A stretch of DNA of 36,514 bases, taken from NCBI GenBank assembly GCA_016194335.1, contig JACQBR010000018.1, forward strand, positions 1 through 36,514, in the 5' to 3' direction. The DNA comes from Microcaldota archaeon (GTDB lineage Archaea; Micrarchaeota; Micrarchaeia; Norongarragalinales; UBA97). The position numbers and the translations under genes were made by a program. The notes beneath the pieces are model-generated. The model had not been told where the DNA came from and ran no database searches. It worked only from the letters and a program-made list of their open reading frames with translations. Each line of letters starts with the position of its first letter. The stretch's first letter is position 1. Positions 1 through 7,765 of the stretch are shown here, one piece after another.

Positions 1-231
1 GCCGCCGTCATCGCGGGGCTTTACACCCTGTGCGTGGCGGCGCTCTATGCGTTTTACGGAAGCGCAATGGGCGTGGGCAGGTACATGTTCCACGGAGTGG
101 CTCTCAACGAGACGAACCCGCTTATCAGCCCCTACGGTTTTCTAGTCGGCCTTGTCGCCTGGGCGGCAGTCGGCCTCGTGGGCGGTTATGCCTACGCCCT
201 TGTCTACAACAAGCTGGCGCGTGCAAAATAA
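1..231 (+). CDS. Small membrane protein, 5' end outside window
   Basis: The reading frame is open from the first base, so the gene starts upstream of the window; an internal GTG at 34 is not needed as a start. The visible 76 residues hold two hydrophobic segments separated by a short polar stretch and end in a YNKLARAK tail. The pattern (two TM helices, a G-rich second helix, a terminal 'YN' motif followed by basic residues) resembles the two-TM DUF5676 type of protein and is shared with the next gene, which ends similarly (YNWGLENK). Function is unknown. The next gene follows after 38 bp with a GGAGGGAT ribosome site, so the two are probably co-transcribed paralogues. Confidence 0.6.
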   Translation, partial: AAVIAGLYTLCVAALYAFYGSAMGVGRYMFHGVALNETNPLISPYGFLVGLVAWAAVGLVGGYAYALVYNKLARAK

Positions 232-269
232 GGTTGACGGCTGGCGGAAGGTAACAGGGAGGGATTGAA

Positions 270-548
270 ATGAAAAACGGATTGGATCAAAACGCTGCGG
301 CGATTTCAGGCGCGATAACAGGAGGCGTTTTGCACCTTCTATTCGGCCTGCTTGTTTGGGGCTCTCCCGGCGCGATGATGGGCGCGTACGGAAACATGTA
401 TTACGGCATGATGCGCTTCGGCACGCCCGCGTTTGGGGTCAGCACCTTGCTGGTGAGCCTCATCCTCGGCATCGTTGCAGGCGCTTTTGTAGGCTGGCTT
501 ATTGCGGCATCTTACAACTGGGGGCTTGAAAACAAGGCGGCCGCTTAG
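270..548 (+). CDS. Small two-TM membrane protein (DUF5676-like)
   Basis: 92 residues. A strong Shine-Dalgarno (GGGAGGGATTG) lies directly before the ATG at 270. Two hydrophobic segments (about residues 15-35 and 58-82) flank a Met/Tyr/Gly-rich loop with GAMMGAYGNMYYGMM. The second helix is glycine rich (LILGIVAGAFVGWLIAASYNW). It looks like a paralogue of the preceding partial gene. The Met-rich loop beside a cupredoxin-like gene (1223) could suggest a link to copper, but that is inference. No enzymatic motif is visible. Confidence 0.7.
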   Translation: MKNGLDQNAAAISGAITGGVLHLLFGLLVWGSPGAMMGAYGNMYYGMMRFGTPAFGVSTLLVSLILGIVAGAFVGWLIAASYNWGLENKAAA

Positions 549-586
549 GCGGCAGGGCACCGGGCCCTTTTTCCCAATTTCACATT

Positions 587-1075
587 TCAAGCCTTGGACT
601 TCAAAGCGTCAAGAATTGCGGGCGAAAGCTGCAGCCTGTTGGTCTTGCCGACTTTGGTTATCGCCACTATCTCTTTGGAAACCAGCCTGCCGACCGTGCG
701 ATGGGCCTTGAGCCGGTTCATTCCTTCAAGCCTTGACACTTCCGACTGCAGGGCATTCCCGCCGCTTTTTGCGAGAAACTCCACCGCACGCCTTTCCTCC
801 ACCGAAAGAAGGGACAAGAGCAGCGTGGCGGTGATTTTGGATTCCTTTTCCGTCTTCTCCACCCTTTCGGACATTAGGTAGAACACCCCCGCTCCCACCG
901 CAACGCCGATGGCCGATATGACGACCATAATCTCGAGGTGGTACGTCACGAGAAACGAGTGGAATCCTGAAAACTGCCCCCTTTGGGTGAGCTCGAAGCT
1001 GAAAAGCATGACGGCTATCAGCAGGATGAACCCCGAAAGGAGGAATACCGCAAGCACCACGCGCTTGTTGGGGCG
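587..1075 (-). CDS. Membrane-anchored winged-helix regulator
   Basis: About 162 residues from the ATG at 1075 (MRPNKRVVLAVFL). An upstream in-frame start at 1123 would add 16 residues, but a TATA-like box (about 1096-1105, read on the minus strand) sits just upstream of 1075 and favours the shorter form. Two N-terminal TM helices (about residues 5-27 and 48-68) are followed by a cytoplasmic C-terminal MarR-like winged helix (LLSLLSVEERRAVEFL, then a recognition-helix region with NRLKAHRTVGRLVSKEIV and a wing ending in KTNRLQLSP). This architecture is common in archaea and usually means a membrane-bound transcription regulator of unknown ligand. It is divergent from the cupredoxin-like gene, so repeated sites between them may be its targets. 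Confidence 0.75.
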   Translation of the reverse strand, partial: RPNKRVVLAVFLLSGFILLIAVMLFSFELTQRGQFSGFHSFLVTYHLEIMVVISAIGVAVGAGVFYLMSERVEKTEKESKITATLLLSLLSVEERRAVEFLAKSGGNALQSEVSRLEGMNRLKAHRTVGRLVSKEIVAITKVGKTNRLQLSPAILDALKSKA

Positions 1076-1084
1076 CATGTTTCC

Positions 1085-1165
1085 AATTGTTGAAACGTTA
1101 AAAACTGCCATAGCACTCGCCAAAAGATTGTTTCAAGCAATGATAAGTATTGTTTCAACTATAAG
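1085..1165. promoter_or_regulatory. Divergent intergenic region with repeated TTGTTTCAA sites
   Basis: Two direct copies of ATTGTTTCAA (1127-1136 and 1149-1158) are 22 bp apart, about two helical turns, and an inverted relative (TTGTTGAAAC, 1087-1096) overlaps the TATA region of the minus-strand regulator. The arrangement suggests operators bound on one face of the DNA, possibly autoregulation by the adjacent winged-helix protein (inference). Confidence 0.4.
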
Positions 1166-1222
1166 AAATACGCCGGTTGGAAGCTCAAGGCCGCAGATTA
1201 TGGATTTAAGGTGATTTTCGAC

Positions 1223-1675
1223 ATGGACCATGGAATACTAGTAATAGGGACTATAGCCTTTCTCGCAATCGGGGGGATGCTGCTCATCAGCCAGACTGCA
1301 AGCGCTGGGGGGGTTGCAGCGCAACAGTACCAATACCAGGCATACGCTCCCGCGCCTTCTTACGCGGAGGCTCCCGGAGGCCCGCAGCGGCAAGTTGCCA
1401 TAACCGGCGGGGTGCAGGAAGTGAGCCTCCGCGCGCTTGGCACCGGCACTTACGACAGGCAGGAAATCCGCGTGAAGGCGGGAATTCCCGTGAGGCTGTC
1501 CTTCTCTGCAGACCCTTATTCGGGATGCGGCCGGGCGCTCATGATTCCCGACTACGGCGTGAGGCTCATCTCAAGGAACGGCGAGACGCAAACGGCGGAA
1601 TTCACCCCCACTGCGGGCGTGCACGAATACAGCTGTTCGATGAGTATGTTCAGGGGAAGGCTCATTGCGGAATAA
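1223..1675 (+). CDS. Membrane-anchored cupredoxin-like protein
   Basis: 150 residues from ATG 1223; a GTG at 1211 is possible, but AAGGTGAT is correctly spaced for 1223. An N-terminal hydrophobic segment (about residues 5-25) acts as a signal or anchor, followed by a Q/Y/P/A-rich linker (about 30-60) and a C-terminal cupredoxin fold (about 65-150). The fold shows the pattern of copper-binding cupredoxin domains often found with copper export or sulfite-exporter-like proteins: YSGCGRALMIPDYG and, near the end, HEYSCSMSMFRGRL, where Cys, Cys and Met are candidate ligands and the usual 'YTCPMGM' motif appears as YSCSMSM. It probably faces outside the cell. Copper binding is known for the family but not shown here. 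Confidence 0.7.
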   Translation: MDHGILVIGTIAFLAIGGMLLISQTASAGGVAAQQYQYQAYAPAPSYAEAPGGPQRQVAITGGVQEVSLRALGTGTYDRQEIRVKAGIPVRLSFSADPYSGCGRALMIPDYGVRLISRNGETQTAEFTPTAGVHEYSCSMSMFRGRLIAE

Positions 1676-1812
1676 GCAATACGGGGGCGGGGGCATAAAC
1701 GCCGGTTCCCCACACACCCCTTCAAGAACAATGCAAAACATTAACCTAAGGCCGGAGATAATTTACATCTTCCAAAAATTAAGCCAATCGGAACTCGCCA
1801 AGGAGCTGCCCA

Positions 1813-2298
1813 ATGCCCATGGACCTTTCACCCGTCAGGAAAGACATTGACAGCCTGCACACGATTCTGGGCAGGCCTCATTACGCATTGCTTTTCGCAG
1901 CCCTTTCCACTATAGTAATTCTTGCCTATTGGATGCTCACTGGCATCCTCGTTCCCTCCACACTCGCCTTCAACCCCCTGCTCAAGCCGCTTGACTCAAC
2001 GCTCATCACCGCAATCGCCGCGCTTACTGCCCTGATGCTTACGGTGACGGCCTTCCGATTCAGGCAACACGACACCCGCAACCTCAGGAAAAGGACGCTT
2101 GCAGGAAGCGCACTTGGCCTCTTCACAACCGCGTGCCCCGTGTGCCAGCCCATATGGCTGGTGTGGCTGGGCCTGGGCGCATCGACGCTCTTCCTCGTGG
2201 AGCTGAGCGCCTACCTAGAGGTTGCAAGCGTCATCGCCATCCTATTCTCGCTTCATTGGATTCTTCAAACAACGGGTGATAACACGTGTCGGGCATAG
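1813..2298 (+). CDS. Hypothetical polytopic membrane protein with CPVCQP motif
   Basis: 161 residues, GGAG ribosome site at 1802-1805 before ATG 1813. I count four hydrophobic segments (about residues 23-48, 58-82, 100-128, 130-152). A conspicuous motif TTACPVCQPIWLVWLG lies at the start of the third segment; a CxxC at a membrane border could bind a metal or form a redox pair. No family recognised. Its end overlaps the next gene by 13 bp, indicating translational coupling. Confidence 0.65.
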   Translation: MPMDLSPVRKDIDSLHTILGRPHYALLFAALSTIVILAYWMLTGILVPSTLAFNPLLKPLDSTLITAIAALTALMLTVTAFRFRQHDTRNLRKRTLAGSALGLFTTACPVCQPIWLVWLGLGASTLFLVELSAYLEVASVIAILFSLHWILQTTGDNTCRA

Positions 2299-3050
2299 CT
2301 GAAGGGGGGCAGGAAATTGAGAACGAAGTGCCGCATTTCCACAAGGCGGTGGGAAAGGCCAAGGGAATCGTCTTGGGCAAGGCTGCCGTGCGGATGGAAA
2401 ACAAGATTCTAATCAATTCCGCAGTTTCGCTTTCAATCCTCCTAGGGCTGGTTTACGCCTCAAGCAAATTCCTCGGGCCGGGCAATCCCCTTGCGAAATA
2501 CTTTCCCCTCGTCGCGCTTGCGACTTACGGCGTTGTCCTCTGCACCTCCACCCTCTGGCACTTGAGGCTTTTCAAGACCGACTTTTCATGCTCTATAAGC
2601 ATGATGGTCGGAATGGCCATCGGCATGATAATCGGCCTCCTCCTCGGCGCAATCGTGGGGGCAACCAACGGCATGTTCGTCGGCTCGGCAGCGGGAATGC
2701 TCGTCGGAATGGGGGTGGGCGCGTGGGCGGGCTACAAGAGCGGGAAAAGCATCATGGCGCTTCTGGAAGGCCTCATGTCAGGGCTGATGGCCGGCACGAT
2801 GGGCGCAATGCTTTCCGTGATGCTCATTGCCGACAACCTCATCGCATTCCTCTACCTCCTCTTCGTCTCGTGCACCATCATCCTCGCCGGCAACGCCTAC
2901 CTCCTCTACCGCGAGGGATACCACGTGCCGCAGGACGGGGAGGAACCCGACTTCATGTCGTTCTTCTTCGCCTGCCTCGTCACGCTAGTCGCCCTGCTTG
3001 CGCTCGTCACAATCGGGCCCAAGTCGGCATTCGTGTGGCCGGGAGTTTAG
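2286..3050 (+). CDS. Glycine/methionine-rich polytopic membrane protein
   Basis: 254 residues starting at a GTG that overlaps the previous gene. After a soluble N-terminus (about 40 residues) come several TM segments. The centre is a Gly- and Met-rich stretch in which GMxxG motifs repeat (SISMMVGMAIGMIIG, then GMLVGMGVGAWAG), preceded by the cysteine motif FSCSIS. Proteins of this kind occur with metal-handling genes in archaea and bacteria, but I cannot assign a family. Coupled to the CPVCQP protein, it likely forms a complex or shared pathway with it. Confidence 0.65.
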   Translation: MSGIAEGGQEIENEVPHFHKAVGKAKGIVLGKAAVRMENKILINSAVSLSILLGLVYASSKFLGPGNPLAKYFPLVALATYGVVLCTSTLWHLRLFKTDFSCSISMMVGMAIGMIIGLLLGAIVGATNGMFVGSAAGMLVGMGVGAWAGYKSGKSIMALLEGLMSGLMAGTMGAMLSVMLIADNLIAFLYLLFVSCTIILAGNAYLLYREGYHVPQDGEEPDFMSFFFACLVTLVALLALVTIGPKSAFVWPGV

Positions 3051-3128
3051 GAATTTGAGGCAGGCTGCGACTGCAGTTTCGAAAGCCATAAAAACCGCCC
3101 CCCAAGTTGAAGGGAGGGTGATTTGTCA

Positions 3129-3335
3129 ATGAAGATGAAGAATATACCACCGGGAATGATTCGCAAAACTTACCGTGATTACAGGACAGATGATTTTTTC
3201 AAAAAATACCAAGAAGAAATGGAACGCTATCCTAGAAATGGATATCCTCACCCACCGAAGGTAGTAACCGCACTTGCGATTCTTAGGAAATTTCACGGCA
3301 AAAGAAGAACTAAAATTGAACTCGATGAGGAATAA
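3129..3335 (+). CDS. Small basic hypothetical protein
   Basis: 68 residues. GGAGGGTGAT at 3113-3122 is well placed for ATG 3129, and a TATA-like CATAAAAACC lies at about 3086-3095. The protein is highly charged with Lys/Arg and Tyr (MKMKNIPPGMIRKTYRDYR) and ends LDEE. Its A-rich composition differs from the GC-richer neighbours. It converges on alaS with one base between the stop codons. No family recognised. Confidence 0.5.
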   Translation: MKMKNIPPGMIRKTYRDYRTDDFFKKYQEEMERYPRNGYPHPPKVVTALAILRKFHGKRRTKIELDEE

Positions 3336-3336
3336 A

Positions 3337-5994
3337 TCAGTTCGAGGCCCCGATTTTTCCCCTCGCGAATTCCCCGCTTCCGCCGCCCTTGGCGCCCTTC
3401 AACCTGAGGATTTCAGTCGCGTTCCTGCCGCTCTTCCCTCCCGCGGCGGCCGCGACGAAACCGCTTGAGTTTGAAATGACTGCGGCGAGGGCGGGGTTTT
3501 TCTCAACCACTTTCAAAACGATTTTTTCAACCACCGCATTCTCATAACTCAAGCCAACCGCGTCAACCGTGCTAACGCCCACCTTGCGCGCTTCGGCGAC
3601 AATCCTGTTTGCAAACAACTCGGCAAGCTGCTCTTCCGTCAGTTCGCGCTTCTTGCGCTCCGTTGAGAATTCAACGACCACTTTTTTGGCGGAAGAGGCG
3701 AGCGCCTGTTTGGATGACGTGAGTGCGGTTGCCGCCTCCGCCACCATCATCTCCTGCTTCTGCAAATGCTCAAGCGCCTTCATCCCCGCTGCGTAGCGGA
3801 TTCTCACCACCCCGTCCTGGATGCTCTCGCTCCCAAGGATCTTGATCAGCCCTATCTTGCTTGTGTTGGCCATGTGCACCCCGCCGCACGCCTGCACGTC
3901 GTAACCAGCGATTTCAACAATGCGCAGCTTGCGGCCGATGGCCCCTCCGCCCTGGTAAAGCCGGAAGCCGTACTTGCCCTCGGCCTCGCCGCGGTCCATC
4001 TCGCGCATGTAGATTGGCAATCCCGCAAGCACGATTTCGTTTGCCCGCCTCTCAATTTCGGCCGCCTGCTCCGCAGTCAACCGCGCGTAGTGGGTGATGT
4101 CCACGTGCGCCTCGTCCACGTCCTTCTCCGCGCCCGTCTGCCACGCGTGGTTCCCCAACACCCGGCGGGCCGTCTGGATCATCACGTGCGTTGCGGAGTG
4201 GTGGCGCATGAGCGCCTCCCGCCTGGCCCAGTCGAGCTCGAGCCGCACGGTCATTCCCACCTTGAGGTCGGACGCGTCGTCGAGGTGGTGGACTACCACG
4301 CCGAACATCTTCTCGGCGTACTGCACAGGATGGCCACCAAGCGTTCCCTTGTCCGCGGCCTGCCCGCCGCCTTCGGGGTAGAAAACAGTCTGGTCAAGGG
4401 CCACCTTTTCACCAACGATTGCTATGATGCGTGCGTCAAGCACGGTGAGCGTGGGCTGCTCGTAGTAGATCAACTTCGTGGGGGTGAGGAACTCGAAGCT
4501 TTTTGCGTAAGGCTTATCCTCCTTTTTTGCGCCCCCGTGCTTTTCAGTGAGCTTGCGGTAGAAGTCGGTGGGGACTTCAATTTTCCTCCCCGAATCGCGG
4601 CCGGCCCGCTCTATGATTTCGGGCGTGACGCCCTGACTTTCGTAAAGCGTGGACATTTCCGCGCTGCTTAAGGGCTTGTTCCTCGCCACTATCTCGCCTG
4701 CGAGCTTCTTTGCCTTGGCGTTGCTTGCGGCAAACCTATGCCTCTCCGCCTCGATGACGTCCTGCACCTCCACCAGATTCTCGCTCAACTCCGGAAAGAG
4801 GGGGCGCAGCTCAGACGCGTGCGAGGCCATCAATTCGAAAAGCGAGAAGCCAAACCCGAATTGTTCGATGAAGGAAAATGCCCTGCGCGCAAGCACCCGC
4901 AAGTTATAGCCCCCGGAGGTGTTGGAAGGAATGGCGCCGTCGTTGATTGCGAAAAGAAGCGCGCGGGAATGGTCGGCAATTGCGTAAAGCCCCTGCATTG
5001 GCGCGATGCTCTTCTCAAGCTCGTCAAGCCCGATGCCAAGCGTCTTGGCAATCTTCTCCTTCTCCGCGGTCATGCTCACCACCGACTCGACATCGAGGCC
5101 GGAGGCGATGCGCGAATAGCGGTTTATCAGCTCCTCGTTGAATTGCATCTGGCTCTTCTTTTTCATGAACTCCAGTTGCGTGGGAAAGACCGCGTCGTAC
5201 GCGCTTGGCGCGCCGGTGTAATACCACAAGAGGCGCTCAAACCCCCACCCCACGTCGATAACCTGCATTTCAAGCGGCTGGATTTCGTCATTGTGCCCCC
5301 GGCGGAATTCGGTAAAGACGCTGTTGACCAGCTCGCTCCCCCGCGAGAACGACTCGATGCACGGGCCGAAGGAGGAAAAATCGGGAAGGCTCCAGACGTC
5401 CTCGCCGTAGATTATCTCTTCCTTGGGAATGCCGAGCACCTCTTGGAGGAACGTAAAGTTGTAGCCGATGCACTCGTTTTTCCAATAGCCGGTCTTGGCG
5501 CAGTCAAAAGCGTGCTGGCCCGCCATCATGAAGCACGAAAAGTGCCTCCCCGTCACCCCCACGTTGGCAATGTCGTTGAAGCGCAGGCACATCTGCGGCA
5601 CGACCAGGGGCGAGTAGGGCGATTCGAAAACCACCCTGCCGCTCTCAATCCTCTGGAAATCCACGATGCTAGCTATGGTGAAATAGAGGTCGTCACGCCA
5701 GCGGGAAATGACGGGATAGCGCGGCGCGATGTGGTGGCCGTTTTTGGCCCAGAACCCCTCGAACTTCTTCCAAAAGTCGGGGTAGGAAATTTTCACCGGC
5801 TTTTCCCGGATGAACGAGTAGGGCTCGTGGCTCGAGTCGCCGCACGTGCTCCGCTCCTCAACCGACCAGAATCCCTTGCCGCACTCGCTGCACGTCCTGC
5901 GCGAAAAGCCCTCCCTCCTGAAAAGGTCGACCTCGTAATAGCGCGAGTAGTCGCGCGCGAACTCCTTTTTGAGAAACTCCTTTGAGAAAGCCAA
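3337..5994 (-). CDS. alaS: Alanyl-tRNA synthetase, archaeal type
   Basis: 885 residues, normal for archaeal AlaRS. It charges tRNA-Ala in the cytoplasm. The N-terminus has the archaeal zinc-like start (RTCSECGKGFWSV) and then the class II catalytic domain (SYPDFWKKFEGFW, YFTIASIVDFQR, RPVISRW-type segment, and EMQVIDVGWGFERLLW for motif 3). The C-terminal half has the editing domain with RHHSATHV (about residue 600) and CGGVH (about residue 710), the zinc-binding H/C set that hydrolyses mischarged tRNA, followed by a C-Ala-like tail. A minus-strand TATA (TTATTAATTTC, about 6046-6056) precedes the ATG. Very long antisense open frames across it are shadows. Confidence 0.97.
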   Translation of the reverse strand: MAFSKEFLKKEFARDYSRYYEVDLFRREGFSRRTCSECGKGFWSVEERSTCGDSSHEPYSFIREKPVKISYPDFWKKFEGFWAKNGHHIAPRYPVISRWRDDLYFTIASIVDFQRIESGRVVFESPYSPLVVPQMCLRFNDIANVGVTGRHFSCFMMAGQHAFDCAKTGYWKNECIGYNFTFLQEVLGIPKEEIIYGEDVWSLPDFSSFGPCIESFSRGSELVNSVFTEFRRGHNDEIQPLEMQVIDVGWGFERLLWYYTGAPSAYDAVFPTQLEFMKKKSQMQFNEELINRYSRIASGLDVESVVSMTAEKEKIAKTLGIGLDELEKSIAPMQGLYAIADHSRALLFAINDGAIPSNTSGGYNLRVLARRAFSFIEQFGFGFSLFELMASHASELRPLFPELSENLVEVQDVIEAERHRFAASNAKAKKLAGEIVARNKPLSSAEMSTLYESQGVTPEIIERAGRDSGRKIEVPTDFYRKLTEKHGGAKKEDKPYAKSFEFLTPTKLIYYEQPTLTVLDARIIAIVGEKVALDQTVFYPEGGGQAADKGTLGGHPVQYAEKMFGVVVHHLDDASDLKVGMTVRLELDWARREALMRHHSATHVMIQTARRVLGNHAWQTGAEKDVDEAHVDITHYARLTAEQAAEIERRANEIVLAGLPIYMREMDRGEAEGKYGFRLYQGGGAIGRKLRIVEIAGYDVQACGGVHMANTSKIGLIKILGSESIQDGVVRIRYAAGMKALEHLQKQEMMVAEAATALTSSKQALASSAKKVVVEFSTERKKRELTEEQLAELFANRIVAEARKVGVSTVDAVGLSYENAVVEKIVLKVVEKNPALAAVISNSSGFVAAAAGGKSGRNATEILRLKGAKGGGSGEFARGKIGASN

Positions 5995-6099
5995 TTCCAG
6001 AACCTGCCAAAGTTAATGCCTGTTGGTTAGAAGTAGGCGGAAAGAAATTAATAAGCAGACGCAATGCGGCTGGGGCTTGAATAAAATCAGGTGAAGAAT

Positions 6100-6473
6100 G
6101 TGCGGGAGAAGAAGGCCGTACTCCGCTTTCTGTTGTCCACGACATTGGACTGATGCGGCTCTAAGGCCTTGCTCCAAGCGCGGCGCGTTTCATTCCCCGT
6201 CCCGCCAACGTCGCGTGAAAGCTCATCCTTCAGGCGAGGGGGATACCGTTTCTGTTCCGCGCTGCCGCCTCAAGCGGCGGGACTTTACGTCCCTACGAAA
6301 ACCCTTTCCGCACTTTTCTCGCAACTTTTGGTAAAGCTTTTCAAGCACCGCAGAACGCGAGCCATCAAGCGAGCGCTTCGAGGAGCGCAGAAAAGGTTTG
6401 GAGAGCGGAAGTTCCTCAGCCACGCCCTTTTGAAAGGGGCGCTACCGACAGTCGTGCACCAACTCTCCCGCAC
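6100..6473 (-). ncRNA. rnpB: RNase P RNA
   Basis: Catalytic RNA that trims tRNA 5' leaders. On the minus strand the 5' end GTGCGGGAGAG (6473 downward) pairs with the 3' end TTCTCCCGCAC (down to 6100), forming helix P1. Conserved regions follow in the right order: GGCTGAGGAACTTCCGCTC (CR-I type), AACAGAAACGGTA (middle CR), GGAATGAAACGC, GGAGCAAGGCC (CR-IV type) and ACAACAGAAAGCGGAGTAC (CR-V type). Length about 374 nt is at the upper part of the archaeal range. The segment about 6290-6400 is rich in repeated short G/C stem-forming words and may be an enlarged variable stem. Confidence 0.85.
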
Positions 6474-6496
6474 GTAGTTATTATGGGAAAGGAGGG

Positions 6497-6503
6497 ATTT
6501 AAA
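6497..6503 (-). promoter_or_regulatory. TATA box of RNase P RNA
   Basis: ATTTAAA lies 24-30 bp upstream of the predicted RNA 5' end at 6473, the standard archaeal TATA distance. Confidence 0.55.
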
Positions 6504-6583
6504 GGCCCGGGATCGAGTCGGATGGGCGCGAATGGAGAGTGAAAAAACCGCTTGACGGATTTCAAATTTTAGAAAAAGTAAAC

Positions 6584-6610
6584 GGGAGGAACCGAGAAAG
6601 TTTGCCTCCC
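6584..6610 (-). terminator. Hairpin terminator of unit A
   Basis: GGGAGG (6584-6589 as read on plus) pairs with CCTCCC (6605-6610); on the minus strand the hairpin is followed by a T-rich stretch (TTTACTTTTTC). Confidence 0.5.
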
Positions 6611-6649
6611 AAAAGGGGTTCTAAACCTTACTAGAAGATTGAACCGGAA

Positions 6650-6676
6650 TTATTTCTTCTTCTTTTTCTTCGCCAT
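6650..6676 (-). CDS. Putative oligolysine mini-ORF (copy A)
   Basis: ATG to TAA gives MAKKKKKK, eight residues. It is preceded by GGGTGA at ribosome-site distance and by TATA TTTAAA about 55-60 bp upstream, and followed by a terminator hairpin. The same peptide is kept in copy B although codons differ (GCG/GCA, AAA/AAG). It may be a translated micropeptide, a leader, or a by-product of an sRNA; I do not recognise a family. Confidence 0.4.
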   Translation of the reverse strand: MAKKKKKK

Positions 6677-6729
6677 TGCGGTTTATTCACCCGTGTAAGT
6701 TTTTGTTGCAAACATTACCAGTTTCTTGA

Positions 6730-6736
6730 ATTTAAA
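6730..6736 (-). promoter_or_regulatory. TATA box of unit A
   Basis: ATTTAAA read in the minus orientation as CCTTTAAATTC, 54-60 bp before the mini-ORF ATG. Confidence 0.5.
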
Positions 6737-6796
6737 GGTTTGCAGAAAAAAAACGCGGGTTTGGCAACGGGATGGGAAAAATAGGCGCGATTATGT

Positions 6797-6839
6797 AAAA
6801 AAAAGCGAAGGGAGGAAACGAAAAGGATTTTTCCCTCCC
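6797..6839 (-). terminator. Hairpin plus T-run terminator of unit B
   Basis: GGGAGG (6810-6815) pairs with CCTCCC (6834-6839), and on the minus strand the stem is followed by eight T residues (6797-6804). A clear termination-like signal. Confidence 0.6.
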
Positions 6840-6881
6840 GAAGGGGGTTAAATCTGATTTTGAGATTGCACTTCTCAAACT

Positions 6882-6908
6882 TTATTTCTTCTTCTTCTTC
6901 TTTGCCAT
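6882..6908 (-). CDS. Putative oligolysine mini-ORF (copy B)
   Basis: ATG to TAA encodes MAKKKKKK again, with mostly AAG codons. GGGGTGA precedes it. TATA (6962-6970) lies about 54-60 bp upstream, as in copy A. Confidence 0.4.
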   Translation of the reverse strand: MAKKKKKK

Positions 6909-6961
6909 TGCGGTGTATTCACCCCTTGGGGTTTTTTGTTGCACTAATCACCATTCCCTTG

Positions 6962-6970
6962 AATTTAAAT
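6962..6970. promoter_or_regulatory. Palindromic TATA shared by unit B and the SprT-like gene
   Basis: AATTTAAAT is symmetrical. On the minus strand it matches the TATA position of unit A; on the plus strand it is 37-45 bp before the ATG at 7007. Confidence 0.45.
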
Positions 6971-7006
6971 CTTTGCAAAGAGAAAACAATTGAACCGGGG
7001 TTAATC

Positions 7007-7741
7007 ATGGAAAATCAGTTGCTCAATGACAAAAATCTAGAAATGGCGGCCGCAAACGCGCTTTCCCTCCTTTCAAGAGGCGATTTGGACTGCGTCTCGC
7101 GCTTCTATCCCTACTCGGGGCTCAAGGCCACCGCGCGATTGAAGGGGAACACGATGACATTCAGGGCCAGCGACGGCTTCAAGGCCGCATCGCAGGACGC
7201 GCTCACTGGCCTGGCGTTGAATCTTTTCTGCAAAATCCTCAGGAGAAGCGATGGCGGGTTCGAACCTTACATCAAGGCGTACGAGGAATTTTCAAAAAGC
7301 GCATCGGCAGCGCGGCTTCACAACACAATACGGTCGGTTGAAGGAAAGAAAAAGCCGCTTGAACCAAAGGGCACGCATTACGACCTCAACGCAATAGTGG
7401 GGAAAGTTGCTGGAGAATATTGGCAGGTGTTTGACGGCGTGGAAATTCCCCACCCAACGTGGAGCGAATTCAAGGGAAGGCGGACTCTGGCTTTCCACGA
7501 CGGCGCGTTCGGCCGCATCACCGTAAGCGCGCTTTTCGACTCGCCTCGCGTGCCGCAATCTGTCCTGGAATATCTCGCCTACCACGAGATGCTCCACGCC
7601 AAGCACGACGTGAAGTACGCCAGGGGAAAAAGCATGCGCCGCACGGTGCACACCCACGCGTTCAAGCTGGACGAGAAAAAATTCGCCAAGTACGAAGAGG
7701 CGAACGGATGGATAAGCAGGAACTTGAGGTACTTAAGATAA
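7007..7741 (+). CDS. SprT-like zinc metalloprotein
   Basis: 244 residues from ATG 7007; the open frame extends to 6860, but that part overlaps unit B and its promoter. The C-terminal half contains YLAYHEMLHAKHDV, an HExxH zinc-binding helix (about residues 195-205), followed by a basic region (ARGKSMRRTVHTHAFKLDEKKF) with further histidines. This resembles SprT-like/WSS1-type minimal metallopeptidases, which in eukaryotes act on DNA-protein crosslinks. The N-terminal 100 residues match nothing I recognise. Neighbour 7766 is another DNA-repair-like gene, transcribed convergently. Confidence 0.65.
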   Translation: MENQLLNDKNLEMAAANALSLLSRGDLDCVSRFYPYSGLKATARLKGNTMTFRASDGFKAASQDALTGLALNLFCKILRRSDGGFEPYIKAYEEFSKSASAARLHNTIRSVEGKKKPLEPKGTHYDLNAIVGKVAGEYWQVFDGVEIPHPTWSEFKGRRTLAFHDGAFGRITVSALFDSPRVPQSVLEYLAYHEMLHAKHDVKYARGKSMRRTVHTHAFKLDEKKFAKYEEANGWISRNLRYLR

Positions 7742-7765
7742 CGATAAACTGGCGATTAACGATCT

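Larger units (their letters stand above)
6570..6745 (-). repeat. Tandem unit A: promoter, mini-ORF, terminator
   Basis: Unit A and unit B (6795-6980) are diverged copies of one transcription unit. Shared features on the minus strand, in order: a TATA word in AATTCAAG context, a GCAACAAAAA leader word, GGGTGAATA, ACCGCAATGGC, an oligolysine mini-ORF, and a GGGAGG...CCTCCC hairpin followed by T-rich DNA. Confidence 0.7.
6795..6980 (-). repeat. Tandem unit B: promoter, mini-ORF, terminator
   Basis: Second copy of the unit described at 6570-6745. Order and spacing of TATA, GCAACAAAAA, GGGGTGAATA, ACCGCAATGGC, mini-ORF and hairpin are conserved; the DNA between them has diverged. Confidence 0.7.

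Noticed and set aside
3766-5985. Long plus-strand open frames of 301 and 415 codons
   Set aside because: They are exactly antisense to alaS, have no domain features, and their composition follows the alaS codon pattern.
6098-6477. Plus-strand and minus-strand ORFs of 78-102 codons
   Set aside because: The segment is RNase P RNA; the ORFs follow stem sequences.
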